The position numbers were made by a program, and so were the translations under genes. Positions 20,065 through 30,152 of a stretch of DNA of 64,000 nt are shown one piece after another; positions within the stretch are counted from its first letter, which is position 1, and each line of letters starts with the position of its first letter. This DNA is from Aggregatibacter aphrophilus ATCC 33389. GTDB taxonomy: Bacteria; Pseudomonadota; Gammaproteobacteria; Enterobacterales; Pasteurellaceae. A model generated the notes under the pieces. That model saw nothing but the letters and a program-made list of their open reading frames with translations, was not told where the DNA came from and made no database searches. The stretch lies in assembly GCF_900636915.1 (NCBI RefSeq), contig NZ_LR134327.1:1736001-1800000 (forward strand), written 5' to 3'.

Positions 20065-21375
20065 TTATTTTGTTTGGGATAATATTAAATAGTCCCAAGC
20101 ACCTAGTTTAATATCGGCAGAATCTGCTAGTGTGTAATCCTGCCGTTGAAACCAATCCCGATACTGCCCTGCGATGTCACCACATTGAAGAGTAACATTC
20201 ACGGCTTTGTCACTGAAATTAATCACTGCCACCATGCGGTGCCCTTCACTTTCACGATAAAAAGACAGCACCTTTTCGCCATTATTGTTAATTCGCACCA
20301 TCACACCGCCATCTCTGCCGTTACGCAAAGCAAGATTCTGATGTTTTAAAGCAAACAATGCACGATATAACTCGGCATGAGGATGCGCACGCCATTCGAT
20401 CGGATCACGATCGTAGAATTTTAACGAACGAGCTAAACCGACTTCTTGACCGTTATAAATTAACGGCATACCGTTTACTACTACCGTTAATACAATAGTT
20501 GCTGGTAACGCTGCACCAAAATTTAAGTACGGATTACCTTCCCATGCGTTTTTATCATGGTTGTCAGTGAACGTCATTCGATAGGCATCGCGCGGAAACG
20601 TTTTAACATCATGCGCCATATATTCGACTAACGCATTGAAACCTTTACCGTTTGCAACGGCAATTAATTTATCCCAAAGCGACCAATCGTAAGTCATATC
20701 AAAAGCATGGCGGTGTAAATCGCGACTTTCCCATTCTGCAAGCATGAAAACCGGTTTAATTTCATCTAATTCACGGCGCACATTATTCCAAAAATCGACC
20801 GGTACAAAGCCTGCTACATCGCAACGGAAACCATCAATATCGGTTGTTTTTACCCAATATTTCATGGCATTGGTCATATACTGACGTAAATCTGGTTGGT
20901 TAAAATCAAATTCAATAATATCATCCCAGTCATACCAAGGAGTGGGTTGAAAATCACCGTGTTTATTCTTGGTGTACCATTCTGGATGACTGAGGGTTAA
21001 TGGATTGTCCCACGCACTGTGGTTAGCCACCCAATCTAAAATCACATACATGCCTAAATGATGGATTTCTGCCACGAGAGCTTTAAAATCCTCCATGCTG
21101 CCGAATTCAGGGTTCACTGCATAGTAATCTTGTACGGAATATGGACTGCCTAAACTGCCTTTACGATTTTTCACTCCGATAGGATGAATCGGCATAAGCC
21201 ACAAAATATCCACGCCAAGTTCTTTTAATCGTGGTAAGTGAGCTTTAAAAGCGTTGATCGTTCCTTCCGGAGTAAACTGGCGTAAATTAACTTGATAAAT
21301 GACCGCACTTTCTGCCCACGCTGGGTGTTGCAATTCCACATAAGGTTGCGGTTGATATTGTGCGAGAGCAGTCAT
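20065..21375 (-). CDS. cytoplasmic GH13 alpha-amylase in the malK operon
   Basis: A 436-aa glycoside hydrolase family 13 protein without a signal peptide, so it should act on imported maltodextrins. Conserved regions: VILDWVANH (region I), GFRCDVAG with the nucleophile Asp (II), MLAEWESR with the acid/base Glu (III) and FTDNHDKN (IV). The chosen start is the ATG at 21375: it has GGAAGG at proper spacing and lies 10 bp after the malK stop, whereas the longer frame would overlap malK. E. coli has no amylase gene at this place between malK and lamB. Product specificity (amylase versus maltogenic) cannot be decided from sequence. Confidence 0.9.
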   Translation of the reverse strand: MTALAQYQPQPYVELQHPAWAESAVIYQVNLRQFTPEGTINAFKAHLPRLKELGVDILWLMPIHPIGVKNRKGSLGSPYSVQDYYAVNPEFGSMEDFKALVAEIHHLGMYVILDWVANHSAWDNPLTLSHPEWYTKNKHGDFQPTPWYDWDDIIEFDFNQPDLRQYMTNAMKYWVKTTDIDGFRCDVAGFVPVDFWNNVRRELDEIKPVFMLAEWESRDLHRHAFDMTYDWSLWDKLIAVANGKGFNALVEYMAHDVKTFPRDAYRMTFTDNHDKNAWEGNPYLNFGAALPATIVLTVVVNGMPLIYNGQEVGLARSLKFYDRDPIEWRAHPHAELYRALFALKHQNLALRNGRDGGVMVRINNNGEKVLSFYRESEGHRMVAVINFSDKAVNVTLQCGDIAGQYRDWFQRQDYTLADSADIKLGAWDYLILSQTK

Positions 21376-21385
21376 ACGAACCTTC

Positions 21386-22504
21386 CTAAACGCCGGTTTC
21401 TCTAAATAATCGTCTGCAGGCGGTACCGTCTTCTTTAAATAAATGACAGCGTTCCGGCACAATGCCGATGTCCATCACATCGCCCTCTTTCACCAATACC
21501 ACATCATTTTGGCGATAAATTAAAGTTGGTTGTTTGATTTCTGGAATTTCCAAATGGATCTGAGTTTCATTACCCAACAATTCCACTACCTGCACGGTAC
21601 CTTTTAGGGTAACTTCCGCATGATGGGAAGGAATTAAATGTTCCGGACGAATGCCCAGTGAAAGGTTGTCACTGACTTTTACACCACTGCCATCTACAGG
21701 GATCCAGAATTTATGGTGATTCGCATCCGGCAATTCGATTTGTACCCGTTCTTTTTCCACCGCCGTCACTTTCACCGGCAAGAAATTCATTTTTGGTGAA
21801 CCGATAAAACCGGCAACAAAACGGTTTTGTGGGTAATGATAAAGTTCTAACGGTTTCCCTACTTGAGCAATACCGCCGGCATTTAACACCACGATCTTAT
21901 CTGCCAACGTCATGGCTTCAATTTGGTCATGGGTAACATAAATCATGGTACGGTTGAGACGCTTGTGTAATTTGGAAATCTCCACCCGCATTTGTACACG
22001 CAAGGCGGCATCAAGGTTGGAAAGCGGTTCGTCTAATAAAAACACTTCAGGTTGAGAAACCAAAGTTCGACCAATAGCCACACGTTGACGCTGTCCGCCT
22101 GACAACGCTTTTGGTTTACGTTCTAACAAATGGGCAAGTTGTAAAATTTCTGCGACTTGATTTACTCGCTGATCGCGTTCAGCTTTGCTTGCGCCTGCCA
22201 GTTTTAAACCAAAAGACATATTCTCTGCCACATCCAAATGCGGATATAACGCGTAAGATTGGAACACCATGCCAATACCGCGTTTGGCCGGTGGTACGTC
22301 ATTCATTAATTTATCGCCAATATAAAGTTCGCCGGCGGTAATGTCTTCAAGACCGGCTATCATGCGCAATAAGGTAGATTTACCACAGCCGGAAGGCCCG
22401 ACAAAAACCACAAACTCCCCTTCTTCAATTTCCAAATTGATGTCTTTAGAGATATGTACATTGCCGTAAGATTTACAGATATTACGTAGCGATACATTTG
22501 CCAT
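21386..22504 (-). CDS. malK: maltose/maltodextrin ABC transporter ATPase MalK
   Basis: A 372-aa ATPase energising MalFGK2. Walker [18 protein letters not shown]-loop [10 protein letters not shown], signature [13 protein letters not shown], Walker [15 protein letters not shown] and H-loop YVTHDQ are present. The C-terminal regulatory OB-fold domain follows (about residues 235-370: [18 protein letters not shown]), the part that binds and restrains MalT in E. coli. It is the first gene of the leftward mal operon and is divergent from malE. Confidence 0.97.
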   Translation of the reverse strand: MANVSLRNICKSYGNVHISKDINLEIEEGEFVVFVGPSGCGKSTLLRMIAGLEDITAGELYIGDKLMNDVPPAKRGIGMVFQSYALYPHLDVAENMSFGLKLAGASKAERDQRVNQVAEILQLAHLLERKPKALSGGQRQRVAIGRTLVSQPEVFLLDEPLSNLDAALRVQMRVEISKLHKRLNRTMIYVTHDQIEAMTLADKIVVLNAGGIAQVGKPLELYHYPQNRFVAGFIGSPKMNFLPVKVTAVEKERVQIELPDANHHKFWIPVDGSGVKVSDNLSLGIRPEHLIPSHHAEVTLKGTVQVVELLGNETQIHLEIPEIKQPTLIYRQNDVVLVKEGDVMDIGIVPERCHLFKEDGTACRRLFRETGV

Positions 22505-22582
22505 GATAAGAACCTCTTAAATTGTCATTACGTCTGCTCGACGATGTTGCTGCCTATCATTGCCTAGCCCTTAATTGAAAAA

Positions 22583-22592
22583 ATCCTCCTTT
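22583..22592 (-). promoter_or_regulatory. MalT box (malK-proximal)
   Basis: Minus-strand AAGGAGGATT matches the MalT core GGA(T/G)GA. It lies about 80 bp upstream of malK. Confidence 0.5.
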
Positions 22593-22646
22593 CATTATTT
22601 TTTTAGGGATTAGAACTGACAGACCATTTTTTAACCAAAAATTTTA

Positions 22647-22656
22647 TTCCTCCCGA
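22647..22656 (-). promoter_or_regulatory. MalT box (middle)
   Basis: Minus-strand TCGGGAGGAA agrees with the MalT consensus GGGGA(T/G)GAGG at most core positions and points toward malK. Confidence 0.5.
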
Positions 22657-22671
22657 AAAACCTGTTTTTTT

Positions 22672-22687
22672 TGTGATCTCGATCTCA
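22672..22687. promoter_or_regulatory. CRP-like site 1 (malK-malE region)
   Basis: TGTGA-N6-TCTCA: one perfect half-site and a 3/5 second half. It is the weakest of three spaced sites. Confidence 0.45.
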
Positions 22688-22704
22688 TTTTTGCACTTAA
22701 TTTT

Positions 22705-22720
22705 TGTGATTCAGATCGCA
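22705..22720. promoter_or_regulatory. CRP-like site 2 (malK-malE region)
   Basis: TGTGA-N6-TCGCA, flanked by T-rich sequence: a good match to TGTGA-N6-TCACA with one mismatch. Confidence 0.65.
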
Positions 22721-22733
22721 TTTTTACTAAAAA

Positions 22734-22749
22734 TGTTACCTTGATCACA
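22734..22749. promoter_or_regulatory. CRP-like site 3 (malK-malE region)
   Basis: TGTTA-N6-TCACA, one mismatch to consensus, preceded by AAA. It is closest to the malE promoter. Confidence 0.65.
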
Positions 22750-22772
22750 GTGTTATTCGGAGGGCGTAGTCA

Positions 22773-22782
22773 GGGGGATGAT
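22773..22782 (+). promoter_or_regulatory. MalT box (malE-proximal)
   Basis: GGGGGATGAT matches the MalT core GGATGA, directed toward malE about 90 bp before its start. Confidence 0.6.
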
Positions 22783-22872
22783 AACAAACCGATGCATTTA
22801 TACATAATTCAGGTTATTAAATGAAAGTGGGTTCTGTTACTTGTTATTTCGTGATTCATCATCGGAGGATAT

Positions 22873-24078
22873 ATGCAAATTAGCGCTAAACATTGTTTTA
22901 AGCCGCTTGTTCTAAGCATCGCATTGACTGCCTTATTAAGCACATCTGCCCTTGCGAAACTGGAAGAAGGCAAGTTGATGGTCTGGGGTGGAGGTAAAGG
23001 ACACCCTGTCATCGCAGAAATCGGTAAAAAATTTGAAAAAGACACAGGCGTACCGGTGAAAGTGGAAAATCCCGGTAAATTGGAAGAAGACTACGCTCAA
23101 CAAGCCGCTAATGGTGCTGGTCCTGACATTATCATTTATGCACACGATCGTTTCGGCAGCTATGCTAAAGCCGGCTTACTGGCAGAATTAACCCCAAGTC
23201 AAGCATTTAAAGACAAATTTGCCAAATTTACATGGGATGCCGAAACCTACGAAGGCAAAATCGTCGGCTACCCAATGGCCATTGAATCCCTCTCCCTGAT
23301 TTACAACAAAGATTTAATTAAAACACCACCAAAAACCTGGGAAGAAATCCCCGCGTTAGACAAAGAATTAATGAAAAAAGGCAAACACGCCATTACGTGG
23401 AATTTATCAGAGCCATATTTTAACTGGCCATTAATTGCTGCTGCGGGTGGTTATGCCTTTAAATTTAAAGACGGCAAATATGACATAAATGATATTGGCG
23501 TGAATAATGAAGGGTCACAAAAAGGCTTACAATTCTTAGTTGATTTTGTCAAAAATAAACATATCGCTGCAGACATGGATCGACAAATTGCCGAAACTCA
23601 ATTTGCCAAAGGCGATGTTGCCATGATCATTAACGGCCCTTGGGCTTGGGCGAATTTAGACAAGACCAATATAAATTACGGTGTGTCCGTGTTGCCAACA
23701 TTTGATGGTAAGCCATCTAAACCTTTTGTCGGCATCGTCAGCATTGGCATTAATGCCGCCAGCCCAAATAAAGATCTCGCAGTGGAATTTATCGAGAATT
23801 ATCTGCTTACGGAAGAAAGTCTCGCGCTTATCAATAAAACCAATACGTTGGGTGCGATTCCCTTAAATGCTTTGCAAGAAAAACTTGCCTCGGATCCTCG
23901 TGTTGCTGCAGCAATGACCAATGCGGCAAACGGTGAAATCATGCCGAATATTCCGCAAATGACGGCATTTTGGTATGCAGAAAATTCTGCTATTAAAAAC
24001 GCGGTAACCGGTCGCCAAACCGTAAAACAAGCTCTGGACGAAGCAGCTCAACGTATTCGTTCCGGAATCAGTAAATAA
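22873..24078 (+). CDS. divergent maltose-binding protein paralogue (MalE1)
   Basis: A 401-aa periplasmic solute-binding protein with a signal peptide ending at SALA (residue ~28). Overall it aligns with MBP throughout: [35 protein letters not shown] and FWYAENSA are present. It differs at the sugar site. The MBP segment WINGDKGY is WGGGKGH here, one residue shorter and without Asp14, and Trp62 is Tyr (IIIYAHDRF). Glu111, Glu153, Tyr155, Trp230 and Trp340 equivalents remain. It is the first gene of the malE-malE-malF-malG operon, 18 bp before the orthodox copy. A changed ligand range is likely but unproven. Confidence 0.9.
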   Translation: MQISAKHCFKPLVLSIALTALLSTSALAKLEEGKLMVWGGGKGHPVIAEIGKKFEKDTGVPVKVENPGKLEEDYAQQAANGAGPDIIIYAHDRFGSYAKAGLLAELTPSQAFKDKFAKFTWDAETYEGKIVGYPMAIESLSLIYNKDLIKTPPKTWEEIPALDKELMKKGKHAITWNLSEPYFNWPLIAAAGGYAFKFKDGKYDINDIGVNNEGSQKGLQFLVDFVKNKHIAADMDRQIAETQFAKGDVAMIINGPWAWANLDKTNINYGVSVLPTFDGKPSKPFVGIVSIGINAASPNKDLAVEFIENYLLTEESLALINKTNTLGAIPLNALQEKLASDPRVAAAMTNAANGEIMPNIPQMTAFWYAENSAIKNAVTGRQTVKQALDEAAQRIRSGISK

Positions 24079-24096
24079 CCAATAAGGACTTACAAC

Positions 24097-25287
24097 ATGA
24101 AAAACAAACTCGTTAAATTTACCTTAACCGCCGTTGCCGGCTTAGTCATGTCTTCCGCCGTAATGGCAAAAATGACCGAAGGAAAACTCGTTATTTGGAT
24201 CAATGGCGACAAAGGTTATAACGGCTTGGCCGAAGTAGGTAAAAAATTTGAAAAAGAAACCGGTGTCTCCGTGTTAGTCGAACACCCGGACAGACTGGAA
24301 GAAAAATTTACTCAAGTGGCATCTACCGGTGACGGTCCGGACATTATTTTATGGGCTCACGACCGTTTCGGCGGTTATGCTCAAGCCGGTTTATTAGCTG
24401 AGCTTTCTCCAAGCAAAGAATTCAAAGATAAATTCGTTGATTTCGCATGGGATGCGGAAAACTACAACGGTAAAATCATCGGCTATCCGGTGGCTATTGA
24501 ATCTCTTTCTTTAATTTATAACAAAGACTTACTCCCTACTCCGCCAAAATCTTGGGAAGAAATCGTTGAATTAGATAAAAAATTCAAAACCGAAAAGAAA
24601 AACGCCATCATGTGGAACCTCGCCGAACCTTACTTTACTTGGCCGGTGGTTGCCTCTAACGGCGGCTATGTATTTAAATTTGCCGACGGCAAATACAATA
24701 CAAACGACATTGGCGTAAATAATGAAGGGTCACAAAAAGGCCTGCAATTTGTCGTTGATATGGTGAAAAACAAAGTGATTAACGCCGATATGGATTACGC
24801 CATTGCAGAAGCCTCCTTTAATAAAGGCGAAACCGCGTTAACCATTAATGGTCCGTGGTCTTGGGGCAATATTGAGAAAAGCAAAATCAACTATGGCGTT
24901 GCGGTGTTGCCAACCTTAAACGGCAAACCTTCCAAAGCATTCGTTGGGGTGTTAAGTGCAGGAATCAACTCAGCCAGTCCGAATAAAGATTTAGCGGTTG
25001 AGTTTATTGAAAATTACCTATTAACCGATGATGGCTTAGAACAAGTCAATAAAGACAAACCATTGGGCGCGGTAGCATTAAAATCTTACCAAGATAAATT
25101 GGCGAAAGATCCACGCATTGCCGCCACAATGGAAAATGCGAAAAACGGTGAAATCATGCCGAATATTCCGCAAATTGTCGCTTTCTGGTATGCAGAAAAA
25201 AGTGCTATCAGCAATGCGGTAAGCGGTCGTCAAACCGTGAAACAAGCCTTGGATGACGCTCGCGTTCGAATCCAAAAACAACAATAA
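24097..25287 (+). CDS. malE: maltose/maltodextrin-binding protein MalE (orthodox copy)
   Basis: A 396-aa periplasmic binding protein with a signal peptide (1-24, ending AVMA). It is very close to E. coli MBP, keeping [10 protein letters not shown] (Asp14, Lys15), [10 protein letters not shown] (Trp62, Asp65, Arg66), AEPYFTWP (Glu153, Tyr155), INGPWSWG (Trp230) and AFWYAE (Trp340). It delivers maltodextrins to MalFGK2. It follows the divergent paralogue directly; an intercistronic hairpin lies before malF, probably allowing more binding protein than permease. Confidence 0.95.
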   Translation: MKNKLVKFTLTAVAGLVMSSAVMAKMTEGKLVIWINGDKGYNGLAEVGKKFEKETGVSVLVEHPDRLEEKFTQVASTGDGPDIILWAHDRFGGYAQAGLLAELSPSKEFKDKFVDFAWDAENYNGKIIGYPVAIESLSLIYNKDLLPTPPKSWEEIVELDKKFKTEKKNAIMWNLAEPYFTWPVVASNGGYVFKFADGKYNTNDIGVNNEGSQKGLQFVVDMVKNKVINADMDYAIAEASFNKGETALTINGPWSWGNIEKSKINYGVAVLPTLNGKPSKAFVGVLSAGINSASPNKDLAVEFIENYLLTDDGLEQVNKDKPLGAVALKSYQDKLAKDPRIAATMENAKNGEIMPNIPQIVAFWYAEKSAISNAVSGRQTVKQALDDARVRIQKQQ

Positions 25288-25297
25288 TCCTATTTAT

Positions 25298-25315
25298 GGG
25301 TGGCTCCGGCCACCC
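25298..25315 (+). terminator. malE-malF intercistronic hairpin
   Basis: GGGTGGC-tccg-GCCACCC is a stable 7-bp GC-rich stem just past the malE stop, followed by only TTTAT. Its position parallels the RNA-stabilising or attenuating hairpin after malE in E. coli. A USS follows it. Confidence 0.65.
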
Positions 25316-25393
25316 TTTATCCCTAAAAGTGCGGTGAAAAAATAAAATGTTTTTTCACGCCGACGGTTAGTTATTAATTTTTCGAGGTGTTTT

Positions 25394-26941
25394 ATGCAAC
25401 CATCCCCGACTCAAGCGAAATCACCATCGCCGCAATGGATGAAATATCTATTGGCAGGTGCCGTGTTGCTAATTGATCTGTATTTAGTAATGTTAATGTA
25501 TTCGCAAGGAGAGTATTTATTCGCTATTTTAACCTTAGTAATACTAACCTCCGGCGTGTATATCTTCAGCAATAAAAAAACCTATGCCTGGCGTTATGTT
25601 TATCCCGGCATTACCGGCATGATCATTTTCATTCTGTTTCCATTGGTTGCCACCATTGCCATTGCGTTCACCAATTACAGCGGCACCAACCAACTTGCTT
25701 TTGAGCGGGCGGTTTCCGTATTAACGGATCAACGTTACTTTTCCGGCGATAAATACGACTTTAAACTTTATCCGCAAGCCGATGGCAACTATAAATTGGC
25801 GTTACACAATAAAACGACCAATCAAGATTTCTTATCTGAAGACATTAAATTAAGCGATGCGCAAATTACCGTCACCGAGCAACCAGAGCCACAAGGTGAA
25901 GCTGCACCGCTTAAAGTGATTACGCAAAATCGTAACGCACTGCAATCCATGCGTGTGACGCTTCCAAGCGGCAATGAATTGACCATGAGTTCACTGCGTC
26001 AATTTTCCGAGCAAAAACCACGCTACACGTTCAACAGTGAAACTAATCTCTTAACCAACAATGAAAACGGAAAAATCTACAAAGCCAACAACGATATTGG
26101 CTTTTTCCAAGCGGTGAATGAAACCGGTGAATGGTTGAGTGAAACATTGGAACCCGGTTTCACCGTGACTGTCGGTTGGCAAAACTTCATTAAAATCTTC
26201 ACTGATGCGGGTATTCAAAAACCGTTTGTACAAATCTTTATTTGGACTGTGGTGTTCTCCCTCTTAACCGTTGCCTTCACCGTGATCCTCGGCATGGTGT
26301 TAGCCTGTGTGGTGCAATGGGAAGCCTTAAAAGGCAAAGGTGTTTATCGTTTATTACTCATTTTACCTTACGCCGTACCGTCCTTTATTTCCATTTTGAT
26401 TTTCAAAGGGTTGTTCAACCAGAGTTTTGGTGAAATTAATATGATTCTGAATCAATTATTCGGCATCAGCCCGGAATGGTTTAATGATCCGTTCTTGGCC
26501 AAAACCATGATTCTCATCGTAAATACTTGGTTGGGCTATCCGTATATGATGATTTTATGCATGGGCTTATTGAAAGCGATTCCGTCAGACTTATACGAAG
26601 CCTCTGCAATGGATGGAGCCTCCACATGGCAAAACTTCAGCAAAATCACCTTCCCGTTGCTGTTAAAACCGTTAACCCCGTTAATGATTGCGTCCTTTGC
26701 CTTTAACTTTAACAACTTCGTATTGATTCAATTATTAACCAACGGCCGCCCGGACATGATCGGCACCACTACGCCGGCGGGTTACACCGACTTGTTAGTA
26801 AGCTATACCTACCGTATCGCCTTTGAAGGCAGCGGCACACAAGACTTTGGTTTGGCCGCCGCCATTGCCACCATCATTTTCCTCTTGGTCGGCGGATTGG
26901 CACTACTCAACATCAAAGCAACCAAAATGAAACTGGATTAA
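25394..26941 (+). CDS. malF: maltose ABC transporter permease MalF
   Basis: A 515-aa inner-membrane permease. Three N-terminal hydrophobic segments are followed by the large periplasmic P2 loop (about residues 95-275), diagnostic of MalF, and then five membrane segments. The EAA coupling motif is EASAMDGASTWQNFSKITFP. Length matches E. coli MalF (514 aa). It pairs with MalG, whose gene starts 15 bp downstream, to form the MalFGK2 pore. Confidence 0.96.
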   Translation: MQPSPTQAKSPSPQWMKYLLAGAVLLIDLYLVMLMYSQGEYLFAILTLVILTSGVYIFSNKKTYAWRYVYPGITGMIIFILFPLVATIAIAFTNYSGTNQLAFERAVSVLTDQRYFSGDKYDFKLYPQADGNYKLALHNKTTNQDFLSEDIKLSDAQITVTEQPEPQGEAAPLKVITQNRNALQSMRVTLPSGNELTMSSLRQFSEQKPRYTFNSETNLLTNNENGKIYKANNDIGFFQAVNETGEWLSETLEPGFTVTVGWQNFIKIFTDAGIQKPFVQIFIWTVVFSLLTVAFTVILGMVLACVVQWEALKGKGVYRLLLILPYAVPSFISILIFKGLFNQSFGEINMILNQLFGISPEWFNDPFLAKTMILIVNTWLGYPYMMILCMGLLKAIPSDLYEASAMDGASTWQNFSKITFPLLLKPLTPLMIASFAFNFNNFVLIQLLTNGRPDMIGTTTPAGYTDLLVSYTYRIAFEGSGTQDFGLAAAIATIIFLLVGGLALLNIKATKMKLD

Positions 26942-26956
26942 TTGGGAGAATAAATT

Positions 26957-27847
26957 ATGGCTATCGTACAATCTAAATCCGTTCGCTACCGTTTATTGGT
27001 AACGCATATTCTTCTGATCGCATTCATTTGCTTGATTGTTTTTCCGTTGTTAATGGTTATCGGCATATCCCTGCGTCCGGGTAACTTGGCATTAGGTGAT
27101 TTAATTCCAAAACAAATTTCCTGGGAACACTGGCAAGCCGCTCTCGGTTTTGATGTAGTACATGCAGATGGCTCCGTCACACCGCCACCCTTCCCGGTAT
27201 TACTTTGGTTGTGGAACTCCATTAAAGTGGCAACCATCACTTCCATCGGCATTGTGACGCTTTCCACCACCTGTGCCTACGCCTTTGCGCGGATGAAATT
27301 CAAAGGCAAAAAAACATTGTTACAGGGCATGTTAATTTTCCAAATGTTCCCTGCCGTACTTTCTTTAGTTGCCTTGTATGCCTTATTTGATCGTCTTGGA
27401 CAATACATTCCATTCTTAGGGCTTAACACCCACGGCGGCGTCATTTTCGCTTATTTAGGTGGTATTGCATTACACGTTTGGACTATCAAAGGTTATTTTG
27501 AAACTATTGACGGTTCTTTGGAAGAAGCCGCCTCATTGGACGGTGCAACCCCATGGCAAGCCTTCCGCTTGATTTTATTACCGCTTTCCGTACCGATTTT
27601 GGCAGTGGTTTTCATTCTGTCCTTTATCGCCGCGATTACCGAAGTGCCTGTTGCCTCATTGTTATTACGCGATGTGAACAGCTACACCTTAGCGGTCGGC
27701 ATGCAACAATATCTCTATCCACAAAACTACTTATGGGGCGACTTCGCTGCAGCTGCCGTGCTTTCTGCCATCCCAATCACCGTCGTATTCTTACTGGCAC
27801 AACGTTGGTTAATCGGCGGCTTAACAGCCGGTGGTGTGAAGGGGTAA
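26957..27847 (+). CDS. malG: maltose ABC transporter permease MalG
   Basis: A 296-aa permease with six membrane segments and the EAA loop [20 protein letters not shown] that docks on MalK. The length is identical to E. coli MalG and the C-terminus (LTAGGVKG) is the family end that reaches toward the translocation pathway. It is the last transporter gene of the operon; malS follows after 176 bp containing two hairpins. Confidence 0.96.
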   Translation: MAIVQSKSVRYRLLVTHILLIAFICLIVFPLLMVIGISLRPGNLALGDLIPKQISWEHWQAALGFDVVHADGSVTPPPFPVLLWLWNSIKVATITSIGIVTLSTTCAYAFARMKFKGKKTLLQGMLIFQMFPAVLSLVALYALFDRLGQYIPFLGLNTHGGVIFAYLGGIALHVWTIKGYFETIDGSLEEAASLDGATPWQAFRLILLPLSVPILAVVFILSFIAAITEVPVASLLLRDVNSYTLAVGMQQYLYPQNYLWGDFAAAAVLSAIPITVVFLLAQRWLIGGLTAGGVKG

Positions 27848-27876
27848 AAAATAACCTCGTGGAAATCCTCAGACCT

Positions 27877-27950
27877 AGGGTAACAAGTTACCCTGGGTTA
27901 AGCATAAGGTTGTTCCCCTTTGGAAAACTTAGCACAGCCCCAATGGGGCT
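27877..27950 (+). terminator. two hairpins between malG and malS
   Basis: AGGGTAAC-aa-GTTACCCT (27877-27894) and AGCCCC-aat-GGGGCT (27936-27950) lie between the genes. Neither has a strong T-run, so attenuation or mRNA processing is as likely as termination. Confidence 0.4.
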
Positions 27951-28023
27951 AAACTCTGCGTAATCGAGGATAATAAATCACACCCTCGGCAATGTCAGAC
28001 ATCACGACACCAGGAGACGTCCC

Positions 28024-30075
28024 ATGCAAAAATCCCTACTTTATCTTTCCCTATTCTGCGCCACTCACGCGATGGCAACATGGCAACACCCGCAATTTAA
28101 TACGCTGTCCGATAGTACCGAAAAGCAACTCTTCCAAGGACAGGCAACATTAGATAAAGGTACTTACCCTTTGCAATTTCAAACGGATAATCAATGTTTC
28201 CAACCGCAAAGTGCCGTCAAACTGAATCAAACGGTTTTTCTGGAACCTTGTCATGGTGACGCTCCTCAGTTACGCATTTTCCGCAACGGCAATTATCTCG
28301 CTCAAATCGACACGCGCAGCGGCACACCGACATTACGCATTAGCATAGAACAACAACCCGAATCGGAAGCCGTGGCAAAAACCTGTCCGAAATGGGATAA
28401 AAAACCATTGGAAATTGACGTCAGCCAAACTTTTTCTGATGGTGATACCGTGCGCGATGCCTACTCAGGCAAAAGCGCAGTGGTAAAAAATGGTAAAGTC
28501 ACATTCACACCGGATCCCCTTGCCGGTGGTTTGCTTTTATTGGAAAAAAGTGCGGTTAAAAAACCAAGCGTTTTTAACTGGAAGAATGCGACCGTCTATT
28601 TTGTATTAACCGATCGCTTTTATAACGGTAACCCGAAAAATGATAACAGCTATGGACGTCACAAAGACGGCATGCAAGAAATCGGTACATTCCACGGCGG
28701 AGATTTGCAAGGCTTAACGAAAAAATTGGATTATCTGCAACAGCTAGGAATCAACGTGTTGTGGATAAGCTCCCCGTTAGAACAAATGCACGGCTGGGTC
28801 GGTGGCGGTGAAAAAGGTGATTTTCCGCATTACGGATACCACGGCTACTATCACCAAGATTGGACGAAAATAGATCAAAACATGGGGTCGGAAGAGGATC
28901 TTAAAACGCTAATCGATCAGGCGCATAAACGCGGCATAAAAGTGATTTTTGATGTCGTTATGAATCATACGGGCTATGCCACCCTCGCCGACATGCAAGA
29001 ATTTGGGTTTGGCTCGCTTTATCTAAAACCGGAAGAAATTAACGCCGTCCTCGGTGAAAAATGGACAAATTGGACACCTAAACAAGGTCAAAACTGGCAC
29101 AGTTTTAACGATTATATTAACTTCGGTGACAAAACAGGTTGGACAACATGGTGGGGAAAAGATTGGGTGCGTTCCGACATCGGCGATTACGACAGTCCGA
29201 AATTTGACGACCTGAAAATGTCCCTTGCTTCCCTACCCGATTTAAAAACCGAAAGCGAAAGTGCGGTCGATTTACCACCTATTTTTCAACACAAACAAAC
29301 CAACGCCAAGCCATTACCAAATGCCAAAGTGCGTGATTATTTAATCGGCTGGCTATCCGATTGGGTGCGTAAATATGGCGTGGACGGTTTCCGCGTGGAC
29401 ACCGCCAAACATGTAGAAAAATCAACTTGGCTACAATTAAAACAATCTGCACAAGCTGCATTGCGCCAATGGCAAGAAAAACACCCGCAAGAAACTCAGG
29501 GCGACGACTTTTGGATGACCGGTGAAGCATGGGGACACGGCGTATTAAAAAGCGATTATTATCAAAATGGCTTTGACGCCATGATCAATTTTGATTTTCA
29601 AGATCAAGCGAAGAACGCTCTCAACTGTTTTGCCCAAATGGATGAGGTGTATCAAGACATGAATAGCAAGTTGAGCGATTTCAATGTGCTCAGTTATCTT
29701 TCCTCCCATGACACACGATTGTTTTTCCACTCTGACAGCGAAAACAATGTCGCCAAACAAAAAACTGCCGCTAACTTATTGCTACTCGCTCCGGGCGCCG
29801 TGCAAATTTACTATGGCGATGAAAGCGGTCGTGCCTTCGGCCCGACAGGTTCCGACCCAATGCAAGGCACCCGCTCTGACATGAATTGGCAGGAACTTAC
29901 CAACAATGCCGAAAAACAAGCGCTTCTCATCCACTGGCAAAAACTTGCCCACTTCCGCCAAGAACACTCTGCCATCGGCGCAGGTAAACAAACCACCGCG
30001 AAAACGGAGAAATACTACGCCTTTAGCCGTGAATTGGATAACGATAAGGTGATGGTAATTTGGGCGGGAGAATAA
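28024..30075 (+). CDS. malS: periplasmic alpha-amylase MalS
   Basis: A 683-aa exported GH13 enzyme with a short signal peptide (1-18, ending AMA). After an N-terminal beta domain, the catalytic barrel shows IFDVVMNHTG (region I), GFRVDTAKHVE (II, nucleophile Asp), TGEAWGHG (III, acid/base Glu) and SSHDTRLF (IV). It is close in length to E. coli MalS (676 aa), which trims long maltodextrins in the periplasm for MalE. USS cores inside it encode KSAVKK and ESAVDL. It ends the left part of the mal cluster. Confidence 0.94.
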   Translation: MQKSLLYLSLFCATHAMATWQHPQFNTLSDSTEKQLFQGQATLDKGTYPLQFQTDNQCFQPQSAVKLNQTVFLEPCHGDAPQLRIFRNGNYLAQIDTRSGTPTLRISIEQQPESEAVAKTCPKWDKKPLEIDVSQTFSDGDTVRDAYSGKSAVVKNGKVTFTPDPLAGGLLLLEKSAVKKPSVFNWKNATVYFVLTDRFYNGNPKNDNSYGRHKDGMQEIGTFHGGDLQGLTKKLDYLQQLGINVLWISSPLEQMHGWVGGGEKGDFPHYGYHGYYHQDWTKIDQNMGSEEDLKTLIDQAHKRGIKVIFDVVMNHTGYATLADMQEFGFGSLYLKPEEINAVLGEKWTNWTPKQGQNWHSFNDYINFGDKTGWTTWWGKDWVRSDIGDYDSPKFDDLKMSLASLPDLKTESESAVDLPPIFQHKQTNAKPLPNAKVRDYLIGWLSDWVRKYGVDGFRVDTAKHVEKSTWLQLKQSAQAALRQWQEKHPQETQGDDFWMTGEAWGHGVLKSDYYQNGFDAMINFDFQDQAKNALNCFAQMDEVYQDMNSKLSDFNVLSYLSSHDTRLFFHSDSENNVAKQKTAANLLLLAPGAVQIYYGDESGRAFGPTGSDPMQGTRSDMNWQELTNNAEKQALLIHWQKLAHFRQEHSAIGAGKQTTAKTEKYYAFSRELDNDKVMVIWAGE

Positions 30076-30087
30076 GGTTGTTGGTAT

Positions 30088-30130
30088 AAAGTGCGGTTAA
30101 AAATTTATTTGTTTTTTTAACCGCACTTTT
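30088..30130. terminator. USS-pair terminator after malS
   Basis: Forward USS (30089-30097) and reverse USS (30120-30128) form a long stem extended by A/T tracts. It marks the boundary between the mal cluster and the T6SS island. Confidence 0.85.
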
Positions 30131-30152
30131 CTATTAAATTTCCATCTTAAAA

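Noticed and set aside
21376..21462. N-terminal extension of the GH13 amylase into malK
   Set aside because: It overlaps the malK 3' end in another frame; the ATG at 21375 has a good ribosome site and begins near the family N-terminus.
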